Origin: Roseibium algicola
GTDB taxonomy: Bacteria > Pseudomonadota > Alphaproteobacteria > Rhizobiales > Stappiaceae
DNA: 64,000 nucleotides
Direction: 5' to 3'
Assembly (NCBI RefSeq): GCF_001999245.1
Contig: NZ_CP019630.1
Coordinates: 4,803,001-4,867,000 of the forward strand
Shown here: positions 51,887-60,227 of the stretch, piece after piece
Position numbering within the stretch: the first letter of the stretch is position 1
Layout of the letters: the number at the start of each line of letters is the position of its first letter
Position numbers and translations under genes: made by a program
The notes under the pieces: generated by a model
The model's input: the letters and a program-made list of their open reading frames with translations, nothing else
Databases searched by the model: none
Told to the model about the DNA's origin: nothing

Positions 51887-53107
51887 ATGAAGTCCCAACA
51901 ATACAGAAACACGCTTGTCATCGGAGCAGGACTTTCGGGTCTTGCCGTGGCACGCTCTCTTTCCGATCGTGGCCTGCCTGTCACCGTGCTGGAAGCACGG
52001 GGCCGGGTTGCTGATCCCTGGCGGGCGCGGCATCCGGCGCTTCGGCTCAACATACACCGCAAGTTTGCCAGCCTGCCCGGCCAGAAGGCGCCCAAGACCG
52101 ATGGCGTCTTTCTGAAGCGTGACACCATAGTGGAATTTCTTGAAGCCTATGTTGCGGGACTGGACAAACACGTCCGATACAGTGGCAAGGTAACCAGTGT
52201 CGCCCGTACGCCAGACGGGTGGCATGTCTCCACCGCGACCGGTGACTATCAGGCAGACAATCTGGTAATCGCGACGGGCCGCGAAAACATTGCGCACATT
52301 CCGGACTGGCCGGGGCGCGACCAGTTTTCGGGCGAGTTGCTGCACACGGCGAACCTCGGTGATGTGTCCCGCTTCGATGGCAAGCGCATTCTGGTCGTCG
52401 GTGCCGGGAATTCGGGCACGGACGCGCTCAACCATCTCGCGCGGCACCGCCCGGCAGAGGTCATCGTGTCTGTCCGATACGGGCCTGCAGTCGTACCACA
52501 GCGCATCTTCGGGTTTCCGCTGCACCGATTGGCCCGGGTTTTCGCGGCCCTTCCGGCCTGGGTCCTGGATCCGGCCTTTCGGCTGACCGAGCGGGTTTTT
52601 CTTGGCAATCTTCGCCGATACGGGCTGACCATCCATCCAGAAGGAGGCGGGACCCGGCTTTTGCGGGACGGTGTCACCTTTGCGATCGATGACGGATTTG
52701 TGGCCGCCCTGAAGGCCGGGCGGTTCCGGGTCGTTCCTGGTGTTGACCGCTTCGAGGGGGACAACGTCATCCTCACGGATGGCTCAAGCTGCGCACCCGA
52801 CGTTGTCATCGCGGCAACGGGCTATCGCACGGGGCTGGAACCGCTGCTGGGACATCTCGGCGTGCTCGACACCAATGGGGTGCCGCATTACCCGATGGGC
52901 GAGCGTGACCCGGAAAATCCCGGGCTCTGGTTCACCGGGTTCAAGCCGATTTTCACCGGTTACTTTGATGCCGCCGGGATCGCAGCCAACAGGATTGCCG
53001 CCGGGATCGCCGCTGACACGACGCGTGGCGTGCCTTCTGACGACCACGGAGCGCGGAAGGTTCATGCCGACAATGGACGGTCCGTCCCTGCAAACGCAAC
53101 CGCTTGA
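51887..53107 (+). CDS. Flavin-containing monooxygenase-like oxidoreductase
   Basis: A 406-residue FAD/NAD(P)-binding protein. The FAD Rossmann motif is VIGAGLSGLAVARSLSDRG (about residues 8-26), the NADPH motif is VVGAGNSGTDALNHL (about 169-183), and ATGYRTG (about 308-314) is a late conserved turn. The layout matches flavin monooxygenases of the YUCCA/FMO-like or Czc-type oxidoreductase group. It likely oxygenates a nitrogen, sulfur or carbonyl substrate. It lies between a DUF1127 gene and a cupin gene. Confidence 0.86.
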   Translation: MKSQQYRNTLVIGAGLSGLAVARSLSDRGLPVTVLEARGRVADPWRARHPALRLNIHRKFASLPGQKAPKTDGVFLKRDTIVEFLEAYVAGLDKHVRYSGKVTSVARTPDGWHVSTATGDYQADNLVIATGRENIAHIPDWPGRDQFSGELLHTANLGDVSRFDGKRILVVGAGNSGTDALNHLARHRPAEVIVSVRYGPAVVPQRIFGFPLHRLARVFAALPAWVLDPAFRLTERVFLGNLRRYGLTIHPEGGGTRLLRDGVTFAIDDGFVAALKAGRFRVVPGVDRFEGDNVILTDGSSCAPDVVIAATGYRTGLEPLLGHLGVLDTNGVPHYPMGERDPENPGLWFTGFKPIFTGYFDAAGIAANRIAAGIAADTTRGVPSDDHGARKVHADNGRSVPANATA

Positions 53108-53194
53108 TGTAGCCGCCCGGGGCCGGTGCAAGCCCGGCATGTCGGTAACCCGGGCTGCAACGGGCGCAACACGTTTCGAACAGGAACCAAGAGA

Positions 53195-53590
53195 ATGAAA
53201 TTCGTCAAAATCTGCTCACGCGCAAACGGCGGCTCCCATTTTTCGGATGAGTTCTGGACGCTTTCGGAGGGTGATTTCACGCCGCCTTCGCCAAAGGGCT
53301 ACAGTGTCACCGAAACCATAGACGCAACCGGCGTTCTCATGATGCATCACCCCCCCGGGTACAAGGACGAATGGCATTGCGCACCTGTACCTGTTCTTGG
53401 AACCGTTCTCGGTGGCTTGGTCCGCATTGAAACGAGCGATGGAGACACGCGGCTGCTATCTCCCGGTGATCAGTTTCTGGCTGCCGACCTGCATGGCTTG
53501 GGACACAGGATGGAGGAAGCGAACGGACGGGCTTATGACCTTGCGCTCGTCCTGCTGGATGGCATTCCTGACATGGGGTCCGGAGGGTAA
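53195..53590 (+). CDS. Cupin-like small protein
   Basis: A 131-residue single-domain protein. MMHHPPGYKDEWHCAPVPVL (about 50-69), LVRIETSDGDTRLLSPGDQF and the following LHGLGHRMEEANG give a cupin-type spacing of His, Glu and Gly residues. I chose the ATG at 53195, with AGGAA 8 bases upstream. It lies between the monooxygenase and the glutathione transferase with a 5-base gap to the latter. Its role is unknown; an enzyme of the same pathway is likely. Confidence 0.72.
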   Translation: MKFVKICSRANGGSHFSDEFWTLSEGDFTPPSPKGYSVTETIDATGVLMMHHPPGYKDEWHCAPVPVLGTVLGGLVRIETSDGDTRLLSPGDQFLAADLHGLGHRMEEANGRAYDLALVLLDGIPDMGSGG

Positions 53591-53595
53591 TCGGA

Positions 53596-54201
53596 ATGAA
53601 ACTCTATTTCATGCCGGGAGCCTGCTCGCTGGCACCGCATATCGCTCTGCGTGAGGCCGGATTGCAATTTCGTTTGATAAAAGTCGATTACAAATCACGA
53701 CGGACTGAAGAAGGGGACGACTTTCGCCAGATCAATCCCAAAGGGTACGTTCCGGCACTCGAACTGAAGGAGCGCCAACTTCTGACCGAAGTCCCCGTGA
53801 TCCTGCAATATATCGACATGATCCGTCCCGAGGCCTGCCTGTTGCCGGACGCTGCACTGGAGCGCCTGAGAGCCCTGGAATGGCTGAATTACATTGCAAC
53901 CGAGGTTCACAAAAGCTTCAGCCCGCTGTTTAGCCCAAAGACGCCGGAGGCATTTCTGTCTCCAGGCCGCGCGCACTTGTCGCTGCGGCTGAATGTGATT
54001 GAGCGACATCTCCAACAGCATAGATACCTGACGGGCCCAGCCTTTTCGCTGACCGACGCCTATCTGTTTACCGTTTGCCGTTGGCTTGACGATCAGAAGC
54101 TTTCGATTGCGGACTGGCCAGCCTTGCAACGACATTCCGATGACGTTGCAAGGCGGCAGGCTGTCCGCGATGCCCTGGCGCGCGAAGGTTTGGCAGACTA
54201 G
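53596..54201 (+). CDS. Glutathione S-transferase
   Basis: A 201-residue protein with a thioredoxin-fold N-terminal domain (about 1-80) and a helical C-terminal domain. The N-terminal MKLYFMPGACSLAPHIALRE has the Cys10-Ser pair typical of bacterial beta-class enzymes. EVPVILQYIDM is the glutathione-binding SNAIL/TRAIL-like region. It is last in the operon, 5 bases after the cupin gene. It likely conjugates or reduces a product of the monooxygenase step. Confidence 0.9.
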   Translation: MKLYFMPGACSLAPHIALREAGLQFRLIKVDYKSRRTEEGDDFRQINPKGYVPALELKERQLLTEVPVILQYIDMIRPEACLLPDAALERLRALEWLNYIATEVHKSFSPLFSPKTPEAFLSPGRAHLSLRLNVIERHLQQHRYLTGPAFSLTDAYLFTVCRWLDDQKLSIADWPALQRHSDDVARRQAVRDALAREGLAD

Positions 54202-54658
54202 GGCTGGCCTAGCCGCTGACGAGACTGGGTGGTGCGGACTGGGGGCTTACCCTGTGACGAGGTGAGAGATCCACGAATGGCTCGTGCCGGCAGCGAACGC
54301 ACCGCCAGTTGGCAGTGCGTCGCCGGCCAGAGCGGCGTGGGACACAAGCGCCATCGTCAGAGCGTCAGGAAAAGAGAGGCGGTCTAAGCGCAGGATCTGC
54401 GTGTGGGGGGGACGAGAATGGTCTTTTCCAGCTGCGACTTGGGTATTGCCGGAAACCAATTTCTCTGCCGCCACTCCTTGGTATGTTCCTGATGTACTTC
54501 GTCGACACAGGCGTGTGCCGCTCAACATATTCGAAAATACCGGGGATCGTCTGGCTGGTTCCACCTACCAATTCTGAACAATCATGACGAATTCTGACAA
54601 TGCCGCTTCACTTGAAGCGCATTCGGGAATGCAGCGGAAAGGGCTGTGCGCAGGAGGC
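54202..54658. other. 457-base gap without a recognised gene
   Basis: No gene, strong hairpin or repeat that I can support. Short reading frames (for example a leftward one at 54247-54564) lack a convincing ribosome-binding site, domain or codon pattern. The stretch separates two converging units. Confidence 0.5.
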
Positions 54659-55282
54659 CTATGTCGTTTTCGCAAGCTCTGCGGTAGTCCCTTTCAGATA
54701 CGGCAGGAACCCGTCCAGAAACCGGGTTGTCGCAGGCATGAAGTGGCTGCCGTGATGGTACATCGGGTCGAGGGACGTGATCAGCAGGCGGCCGGGGGTG
54801 GAAACCGTGTCCTCGTAGAAGATCGAGCCGAGATCTGCGACATCGACCAGCGACTGCGCCCCGTCTGGCACCTGGAAATAACCATGATAGTGCCAGGTGA
54901 CGTCGGCCAGGGAGAGTTGGTTGAAGAGGGGATGGTCGGGTGTTGCCAACTTCAGGCCGATCTCGCCGCCTTCCTTCCACCACCAGAAATTGGTCGGTGT
55001 GTCCGTCCAGTTCACATTGGGCAACCAGTCCGGATGGCCGGTGGAGCCCATGGCGACAACGGTCTTGCCGCTTGCCAGAAAGTCGGCGATCTGTTTGCGT
55101 CGGGGGCGCAGCACCGAAGGATCGGTGCGGCAGGAAACAAGCAGGGTGTCGACGCCGGACAGATCTGCTTCCGGCAGGTCGCGCGTGTAGATGATCTCGT
55201 CGAAAAAGCCGCGGTAGCGTGGCTCGTAAATGGTGCGATGATGGTAGTAGGTGCCGGCGTCGAGCACTGCGAGCGTGGTCAT
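54659..55282 (-). CDS. Class-I amidotransferase-like (ThuA-type) protein, copy 2
   Basis: A 207-residue cytosolic protein. The start MTTLAVLDAGTYYHHRTI and a Rossmann-like order (DLSGVDTLLVSCRTDPSVLR, FLASGKTVVAMGSTGHPDWL, later HPLFNQLS) fit the class-I glutamine amidotransferase-like fold of ThuA and beta-galactosidase trimerisation domains. No catalytic cysteine is evident at the usual elbow. I chose the ATG at 55282, overlapping the stop of the upstream gene as ATGA. The upstream gene looks like a paralogue. Both follow an ABC transporter operon. The function is unknown. Confidence 0.68.
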   Translation of the reverse strand: MTTLAVLDAGTYYHHRTIYEPRYRGFFDEIIYTRDLPEADLSGVDTLLVSCRTDPSVLRPRRKQIADFLASGKTVVAMGSTGHPDWLPNVNWTDTPTNFWWWKEGGEIGLKLATPDHPLFNQLSLADVTWHYHGYFQVPDGAQSLVDVADLGSIFYEDTVSTPGRLLITSLDPMYHHGSHFMPATTRFLDGFLPYLKGTTAELAKTT

Positions 55283-55890
55283 TTCTGGGGTCCTTTTCCG
55301 CTGGCCCAGGCGCAGAGCTGCGGGGCAATGCGCGCCGTTGTGTCGCTGGAGCCGACGTACATCCAAAGATCATTACCGGCATGCATGAAGATGCGACCGC
55401 CGGACGGGCGCTCATAGACCCAGTCGCAGGGCAGGCGGTCCGGACCGACACCGTGGAGGCTAACAGCACCTTCCGGCGGCGGGTTGAAACCGCGGGCGTA
55501 GAAGCCGGCAACGCCCCGTCGATAGGTCAATTCCCCGGTTGAAACGCCTTCGAACACCGGGTGGTCGGTCAACCGGTGGATTTGCAGGTCTTCCAGCGAG
55601 AAGCGGTTCAGGGGAACGAAAGGCTGGAATTCGGGCAGCATTGGCCAGGCAACATGGCCATTGAATACCAGCGTGCCGCCAGCATCCAGAAACTGTTCGA
55701 TCTTCGCTGTCAGGCTGCCGAAAAATCGCTGGTCGAGATGAGCCGGCAGGCAGAGTGCGGGATAGCGCGACAGGTCGGCAGTTTCGAGGTCGTAATGGCC
55801 GATCACGTCGATGTCGGGCACATAATCGCCAACATCGGGCAGGTCGTTGCCGGCGCCCTTGATCGGTTTCAGAAAAAGGCAGGATGCCAT
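55279..55890 (-). CDS. Class-I amidotransferase-like (ThuA-type) protein, copy 1
   Basis: A 203-residue cytosolic protein. It has the same order of segments as the next gene: ADLSRYPALCLPAHLDQR, then FLDAGGTLVFNGHVAWP and HPVFEGVSTGEL, ending with GGRIFMHAGNDLWMYVGSS. This matches class-I glutamine amidotransferase-like folds without a clear catalytic triad. It is 56 bases after the binding-protein gene, with a strong hairpin in between, and is translationally coupled to its paralogue. The pair may process or sense the transported compound, which is inference. Confidence 0.66.
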   Translation of the reverse strand: MASCLFLKPIKGAGNDLPDVGDYVPDIDVIGHYDLETADLSRYPALCLPAHLDQRFFGSLTAKIEQFLDAGGTLVFNGHVAWPMLPEFQPFVPLNRFSLEDLQIHRLTDHPVFEGVSTGELTYRRGVAGFYARGFNPPPEGAVSLHGVGPDRLPCDWVYERPSGGRIFMHAGNDLWMYVGSSDTTARIAPQLCAWASGKGPQK

Positions 55891-55907
55891 TCGGGTCTCC
55901 CGGAAAG

Positions 55908-55931
55908 GCCCGGACGGATTACCGTCCGGGC
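55908..55931 (-). terminator. Intercistronic hairpin after the binding-protein gene
   Basis: GCCCGGACGG-ATTA-CCGTCCGGGC is a perfect ten-base stem with a tetraloop, 16 bases after the stop of the solute-binding protein gene. Such hairpins often protect binding-protein mRNA and reduce downstream expression, so this is more likely an attenuator than a full terminator. Confidence 0.65.
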
Positions 55932-55946
55932 AAAGGTCAGGCGCAG

Positions 55947-57488
55947 TTACTGTTTGCTGACGGCCTTGAAATTGTAGAAGAAGCCGGAAGGATGGACCTT
56001 GTAGCCACTGACGTTCTCGCTAGAGGCAGCTACATAGATCTTGTGAACCAACGGGATGATCGGCGCGTCGGTCTGCAGGATTTCCTGTGCCTTGGCGTAG
56101 GTTTCCAGAGCTTCCGGACCTTCTTCCAGCGTGCGGCCCTTGTCGACAAGCGCGTCGAATTCCGGGTTTGCCCAGTTCTGGTAGTTGAGGCCCGCCTTGG
56201 AATGGAACTGCGACTTCAGGTGCAGATCCGGATGACCGTTCATTTCCGGGGTCCAGAAGACGACGGAAACGTCATAGTCGCTCTGCTTGACGAGATCGAG
56301 CATGCCTTCCCAGGTGTACATTTCGAGCTTCGTGGCAATGCCCTGCTGCTGCAGAAGCGCAGCCATTGTCTCGCTGATCGTGGCCATTTCGGCGCGGCTG
56401 GAATAGCTTAGGATACGCAGGCTCAAAGGCTCGCCGTCCTTCTGCCAGGTGGTGCCGTCTTTCTCGTAACCGGCCTCGGTCAGAAGCCCGGCTGCTTTTT
56501 CCGGGTTGAAGGAATAGGCTGAAAGCTCTGGTGCGGCCCACGGGAATTCCGGCGGAAAGAAAGTCCAGGCCGGCTTGCCGATGCCGTCGAGTGCCCCTTT
56601 GACCAGGATTTCCCGGTCAACCATCAGGTTGACCGCCTGGCGGACCTTCGGATCATGCAGCACGCTGTTTTCACCGGCATTGAAAGCGCCGTAATAGAGA
56701 CCTGCACTCGGCTCGGCATAGACTTCGAACTTCTCGTCGGCCTTCATGCGTTCCACATCGGAAGGCAACAGGTGGACGACGAAGTCGACCTCGCCGGTTT
56801 CCAGGGCCAGCGCGCGGGCATTGTGGTCCGGAATGTAGCGGTAGACGATTTCTTCCAGCTTGGGTGCTTCGCCCCAATAGTCATCGTTGCGTACAACGGT
56901 GGTGCGGTCCTGCTTCTGGTACTCCTTGAACACCCAGGGGCCGGTGCCGACAGGCTTTACGAACTCGCCGTTCTCGTCGAACGAGGCCTTGCCGTAGATG
57001 ACGGTGATGGCGTCGGTCAGCTGGTTTGGCAGGGCTGTGAAAGGTTCGTTGGTCTCGATCTCCAGTTCAAGGCCGGAAATCGCGCGGATTTCCTTGATGT
57101 TGAGCAGGTCGGATGCATAGGGCAGCAACGCGATCACCCGCTCGAGCGAGAACTTTGCGGCTTCCGCGTCAAAAGCGCTGCCGTCATGGAAGGTGACGCC
57201 GTCACGCAGCTGGAAGCGCCAGACATTGGGTGAACCGCGTTCCCAGGACGTAGCAAGACCGGGCACAAGTTTCATGTCGAAATCGAGCTTTACCAGAGTG
57301 TCCAGTATCTCGCTTTCGTTGAAGAACCGGCTGCGGCGCGGTTTCATCGACAGCGGCAGGGCTTCCCACATTGTGGCAACGGTCAGTGTTGAACTGCCTT
57401 CGGCCTGCGCCGGCACGTGCGGCAGGCTCAGCATGGCGGCCGTTGCCACGGAAACGGCAAGACGGCCCAGGGTTCTGCGGGAGATCAT
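55947..57488 (-). CDS. ABC transporter solute-binding protein, peptide/nickel family
   Basis: A 513-residue periplasmic protein of the DppA/NikA (family 5) type. A Sec signal peptide (about 1-29, ending VPAQA) precedes the mature domain. FNESEILDTLVKLDFDMKLV, the ATSWERGSPNVWRFQLRDGV block and VGTGPWVFKEYQK are family signatures. I chose the ATG at 57488, with AAGGAG upstream and a 5-base gap to the permease stop. The ligand is not clear; the sequence is closer in style to NikA than to OppA, but no nickel gene is adjacent. Confidence 0.88.
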   Translation of the reverse strand: MISRRTLGRLAVSVATAAMLSLPHVPAQAEGSSTLTVATMWEALPLSMKPRRSRFFNESEILDTLVKLDFDMKLVPGLATSWERGSPNVWRFQLRDGVTFHDGSAFDAEAAKFSLERVIALLPYASDLLNIKEIRAISGLELEIETNEPFTALPNQLTDAITVIYGKASFDENGEFVKPVGTGPWVFKEYQKQDRTTVVRNDDYWGEAPKLEEIVYRYIPDHNARALALETGEVDFVVHLLPSDVERMKADEKFEVYAEPSAGLYYGAFNAGENSVLHDPKVRQAVNLMVDREILVKGALDGIGKPAWTFFPPEFPWAAPELSAYSFNPEKAAGLLTEAGYEKDGTTWQKDGEPLSLRILSYSSRAEMATISETMAALLQQQGIATKLEMYTWEGMLDLVKQSDYDVSVVFWTPEMNGHPDLHLKSQFHSKAGLNYQNWANPEFDALVDKGRTLEEGPEALETYAKAQEILQTDAPIIPLVHKIYVAASSENVSGYKVHPSGFFYNFKAVSKQ

Positions 57489-57493
57489 GAGGA

Positions 57494-58372
57494 TCAGCTC
57501 CTTGGTTTGAGGATTGTTTTTCGAAAGGTCAAAAGGTTGGTGTGGCGGGCGCGCATCCGGTCGCCGATGCCGTCGCCCAGCAGGTTCACCAGCATGACGA
57601 AGGCGGTGATCGTCAGGCCCGGGGCGAGGACGAGATGGGGATGGCTGCGCATGTGGTTGCGCGCATCGGCGATCATCCGGCCCCATTCAGCTGTTCCAGG
57701 CTCCACGCCAAGGCCAAGGAAGCTGAGCCCGGCAAAGGCGAGGATGACCCAGGAGAGCGAATAAGCGGCCATGGTCAGGAGAGGCGCGGTAATGTTCGGC
57801 AGCAGATGGCGATGGATAATGCGTTTGCGCGACGAACCGAGCGCTTCAGCTGCCTGCACATAAAGTTTGGCCCGTTCCACCAGAATCATGTTGCGCACCA
57901 GTCGGGCATATTCGGTCCAGTGCACGGCAGTGAGCGCCAGAAGCACGACGGCAAGGCCAAGACCCATGACACCGGCGATAATCATGGCAATCGCCAGTGC
58001 TGGCAGGACGCTAAGTCCCTCGCAAAAGCGCATCAGAAGCTGATCCGGCCAGCCGCCGAGATAGCCGGCGATGCAGCCGAGCAGCGTGCCGATGAGCGCG
58101 GACGCCAGTACCACCAGCAGGGCCGCGCCGGTTGTGAGGCGGCCGGCGTAAAGGAGGCGGGAAAAGACGTCGCGGCCCATCTGGTCGGTGCCCAGAAAAT
58201 GCTGCCAGCCCGGGGGCGCAAGACGGTTCAGGATGTCTATCTGGTCCGGCGGGTAGGGCGCTGCGAGCGGTGCCAGCACGATCAGAAGTATGAGAAGGGC
58301 CAGCAGTCCTGCACGCGTTTCTCGGCTCTTTGCATCAGGCCTTGTCTGAAACAGGCGTCGGGATCTAGCCAT
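57494..58372 (-). CDS. ABC transporter permease, DppC/NikC type
   Basis: A 292-residue inner-membrane permease with about six helices. The N-terminal OppC-type segment and the EAA loop AAEALGSSRKRIIHRHLLPN (about 195-214) are present, and RLAPPGWQHFLGTDQMGRDV is typical of DppC/NikC proteins. It starts directly after the DppB-type stop and lies 5 bases before the binding protein. No ATPase gene is in the operon. Confidence 0.93.
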   Translation of the reverse strand: MARSRRLFQTRPDAKSRETRAGLLALLILLIVLAPLAAPYPPDQIDILNRLAPPGWQHFLGTDQMGRDVFSRLLYAGRLTTGAALLVVLASALIGTLLGCIAGYLGGWPDQLLMRFCEGLSVLPALAIAMIIAGVMGLGLAVVLLALTAVHWTEYARLVRNMILVERAKLYVQAAEALGSSRKRIIHRHLLPNITAPLLTMAAYSLSWVILAFAGLSFLGLGVEPGTAEWGRMIADARNHMRSHPHLVLAPGLTITAFVMLVNLLGDGIGDRMRARHTNLLTFRKTILKPRS

Positions 58373-59311
58373 TCAGATCGCCTCCTGAACGCGCGGGTCA
58401 GCCAGCGTCACCAGGTAATCGACTAGGAGATTGATGATGATGTAGCCGCAGGCGATCACCAGGAAGCAGATCTGTATCAGTGGGTAGTCACGGTTCAGCA
58501 GCGAAGCGACCAGCAGGCTGCCGATGCCCGGCCAGGCGAAGATCGTTTCCACGATGATCATGCCGTCAAAGGCGCGGGCAAATTGCAGCCCGGTCAGGGT
58601 CAGGAGCGAAGGCAGGATGTTGGGCAGGGCGTGATGCAGCAGGATCCGAGTCTGGCTGAGGCCCTTGGCCTTGGCCGTGCGGATGTAGGCGTGGTGGAAC
58701 TCGTCCAAGAGCCTGGCCCGCACGAAGCGCGCAATCACGCCGGTCATGGTGGTCGCGATGACCAGCGTCGGCAGCACCGCATGTGCAATCGTGCCGTGGC
58801 CCGAGCTCGGCAGCCAGCCGAGGGTAAGCGAGAACAGAAGCGCCAGCAGCAGCGCGTACCAGAAATTGGGAATGGACAGGCCGGCAACGCTTGCCGCCGC
58901 CAATAGACGATCCGAAAGGCCGCCGGCGTGATAGGCACAAAAACAGCCGATCGGCACTGCAAGGACAAGGGCAAGGCCGATCGACAGCAGTGCCAGGATC
59001 AGTGACTGGCGTATCCGCAGCAGGATATCGGCGGAAACGCTTTCTCCGGTAACGAAGGAAGTACCGAGATCCCCCGTCAGCACATTGCCAAGCCAGCGCA
59101 GGTATTGAACGGGCAGAGGATCGTCAAAGCCGTTTTCGGCTGAAAATCTGTCGACCGCAGCTGCATCCGGCAAGGTGCCGTCCATCTGGGACAATAGCAG
59201 TACTTCAGCAAAATCCCCCGGCAACAGGCGCAGCAGGGCGAAGCCGGCAATGGACACCAGGAACAGCAGTATTACCGATTGGACAAGCCTGTGGCTCAGC
59301 CGGCGCACCAT
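58373..59311 (-). CDS. ABC transporter permease, DppB/NikB type
   Basis: A 312-residue inner-membrane permease. The N-terminal SHRLVQSVILLFLVSIAGFA membrane helix, a long periplasmic loop with DGTLPDAAAVDRFSAENGFD, and the EAA loop RTAKAKGLSQTRILLHHALP are typical of DppB/NikB. It starts the leftward ABC operon. The DppC-type gene abuts its stop codon. The gap 59312-59638 upstream is AT-rich and may hold its promoter. Confidence 0.93.
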   Translation of the reverse strand: MVRRLSHRLVQSVILLFLVSIAGFALLRLLPGDFAEVLLLSQMDGTLPDAAAVDRFSAENGFDDPLPVQYLRWLGNVLTGDLGTSFVTGESVSADILLRIRQSLILALLSIGLALVLAVPIGCFCAYHAGGLSDRLLAAASVAGLSIPNFWYALLLALLFSLTLGWLPSSGHGTIAHAVLPTLVIATTMTGVIARFVRARLLDEFHHAYIRTAKAKGLSQTRILLHHALPNILPSLLTLTGLQFARAFDGMIIVETIFAWPGIGSLLVASLLNRDYPLIQICFLVIACGYIIINLLVDYLVTLADPRVQEAI

Positions 59312-59638
59312 CCGAAAACCGCCCCAAATCCACTGAATGAGAAAACTTGAGCTTTATAATCATAATTTTACGGGTGGTGTCGAGGCTGGTTTGTAAAAAA
59401 CTTGAAAAAAATACTCAGATTTCTATTCGGCAGTTTTGTACTGCCATTTGAAAAGCGGAAAAGTCGAGGGCGCAGCTGCAAGATTGCCCCAGACGTATGG
59501 GGACCGGGCGTGTCGGAAAATATACCTGGAGAGAGGTTCTGAGCGGTGCCGGCCCTGCGGGCGGACATGGAGCGCAAAGGGTAATTGCCGGAAAAGGAGG
59601 CAAGCCACGGGGACGCCGTGGCTTGCGGAAATTCGGTC
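59312..59638. other. 327-base gap with the ABC operon promoter and LysM terminator
   Basis: No gene is supported. The part next to the permease gene (59340-59420) is AT-rich with several A and T runs and may be the leftward ABC promoter. The part next to the LysM gene holds a perfect hairpin (59601-59625). Confidence 0.5.
59601..59625 (-). terminator. Terminator after the BON-LysM gene
   Basis: CAAGCCACGG-GGACG-CCGTGGCTTG is a perfect ten-base stem starting 13 bases after the LysM-gene stop. On the leftward strand it is followed by CCTCCTTTTCC, a short U-rich tail. Confidence 0.75.
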
Positions 59639-60073
59639 TTAGAGAGCGGGGATGCGCAGCACCTGACCCGGATAGATCTTGTCCGGATCGGACAGCATCG
59701 GCTTGTTGGCTTCAAAGATCGCCTGGTACTTTGCGCCGTTGCCATAGGCCGCCTCGGCAACCTTCCAGAGCGTATCACCCTTGACCACCGTGTGGAACTT
59801 GGCTTCCGGTTCGCTGCTCTCGACGGTGATTTCTTCCTCGACCTTGGAAATGCCAAGCACGTTGCCGACGGCAAGGATCAGCTTTTCACGGGCTTCCTGG
59901 GTAGGGGCGGCGCCTGCGATCTTGACGGTGTCGCCGCTGACTTCAACCTTGACGTCGCAATCGAGACCGAGGTCGGCAACTTCCTTTTCGATGGCTCCCG
60001 CGCTTGCTTCCGGCGCTTCGTCATCGCCGAACAGCTTCTTGCCCGCATCCTTCACGAAATCAAAGAAACCCAT
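59639..60073 (-). CDS. BON-LysM protein (Kbp/YgaU-like)
   Basis: A 144-residue protein without a signal peptide. The N-terminal BON domain covers about 24-86, with VKVEVSGDTVKIAGAAPTQE. The C-terminal LysM domain covers about 92-142, with KFHTVVKGDTLWKVAEAAYG and the KIYPGQVLRIP end. This is the layout of E. coli Kbp (YgaU), a cytosolic potassium-binding protein. A strong terminator follows it. No operon partner is seen. Confidence 0.88.
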   Translation of the reverse strand: MGFFDFVKDAGKKLFGDDEAPEASAGAIEKEVADLGLDCDVKVEVSGDTVKIAGAAPTQEAREKLILAVGNVLGISKVEEEITVESSEPEAKFHTVVKGDTLWKVAEAAYGNGAKYQAIFEANKPMLSDPDKIYPGQVLRIPAL

Positions 60074-60227
60074 GTCATTTTTCCTTTAAGTCAATTCAGC
60101 CGAAATCCGCCGGTACGCCCCGGTGGAGGCAATTTCACGATACGGAACCATATTGCAAAATTCTCCGGAGGGCGGAAGCGAATTCGGGTCGGGCAAGACG
60201 TGTGCGGCGGGCCGAAAAGAAGAGGCT

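Noticed and set aside
54247..54564. A 105-residue leftward frame in the gap after the glutathione transferase gene
   Set aside because: It has no ribosome-binding site, no recognised domain and no partner; the composition does not separate it from chance.
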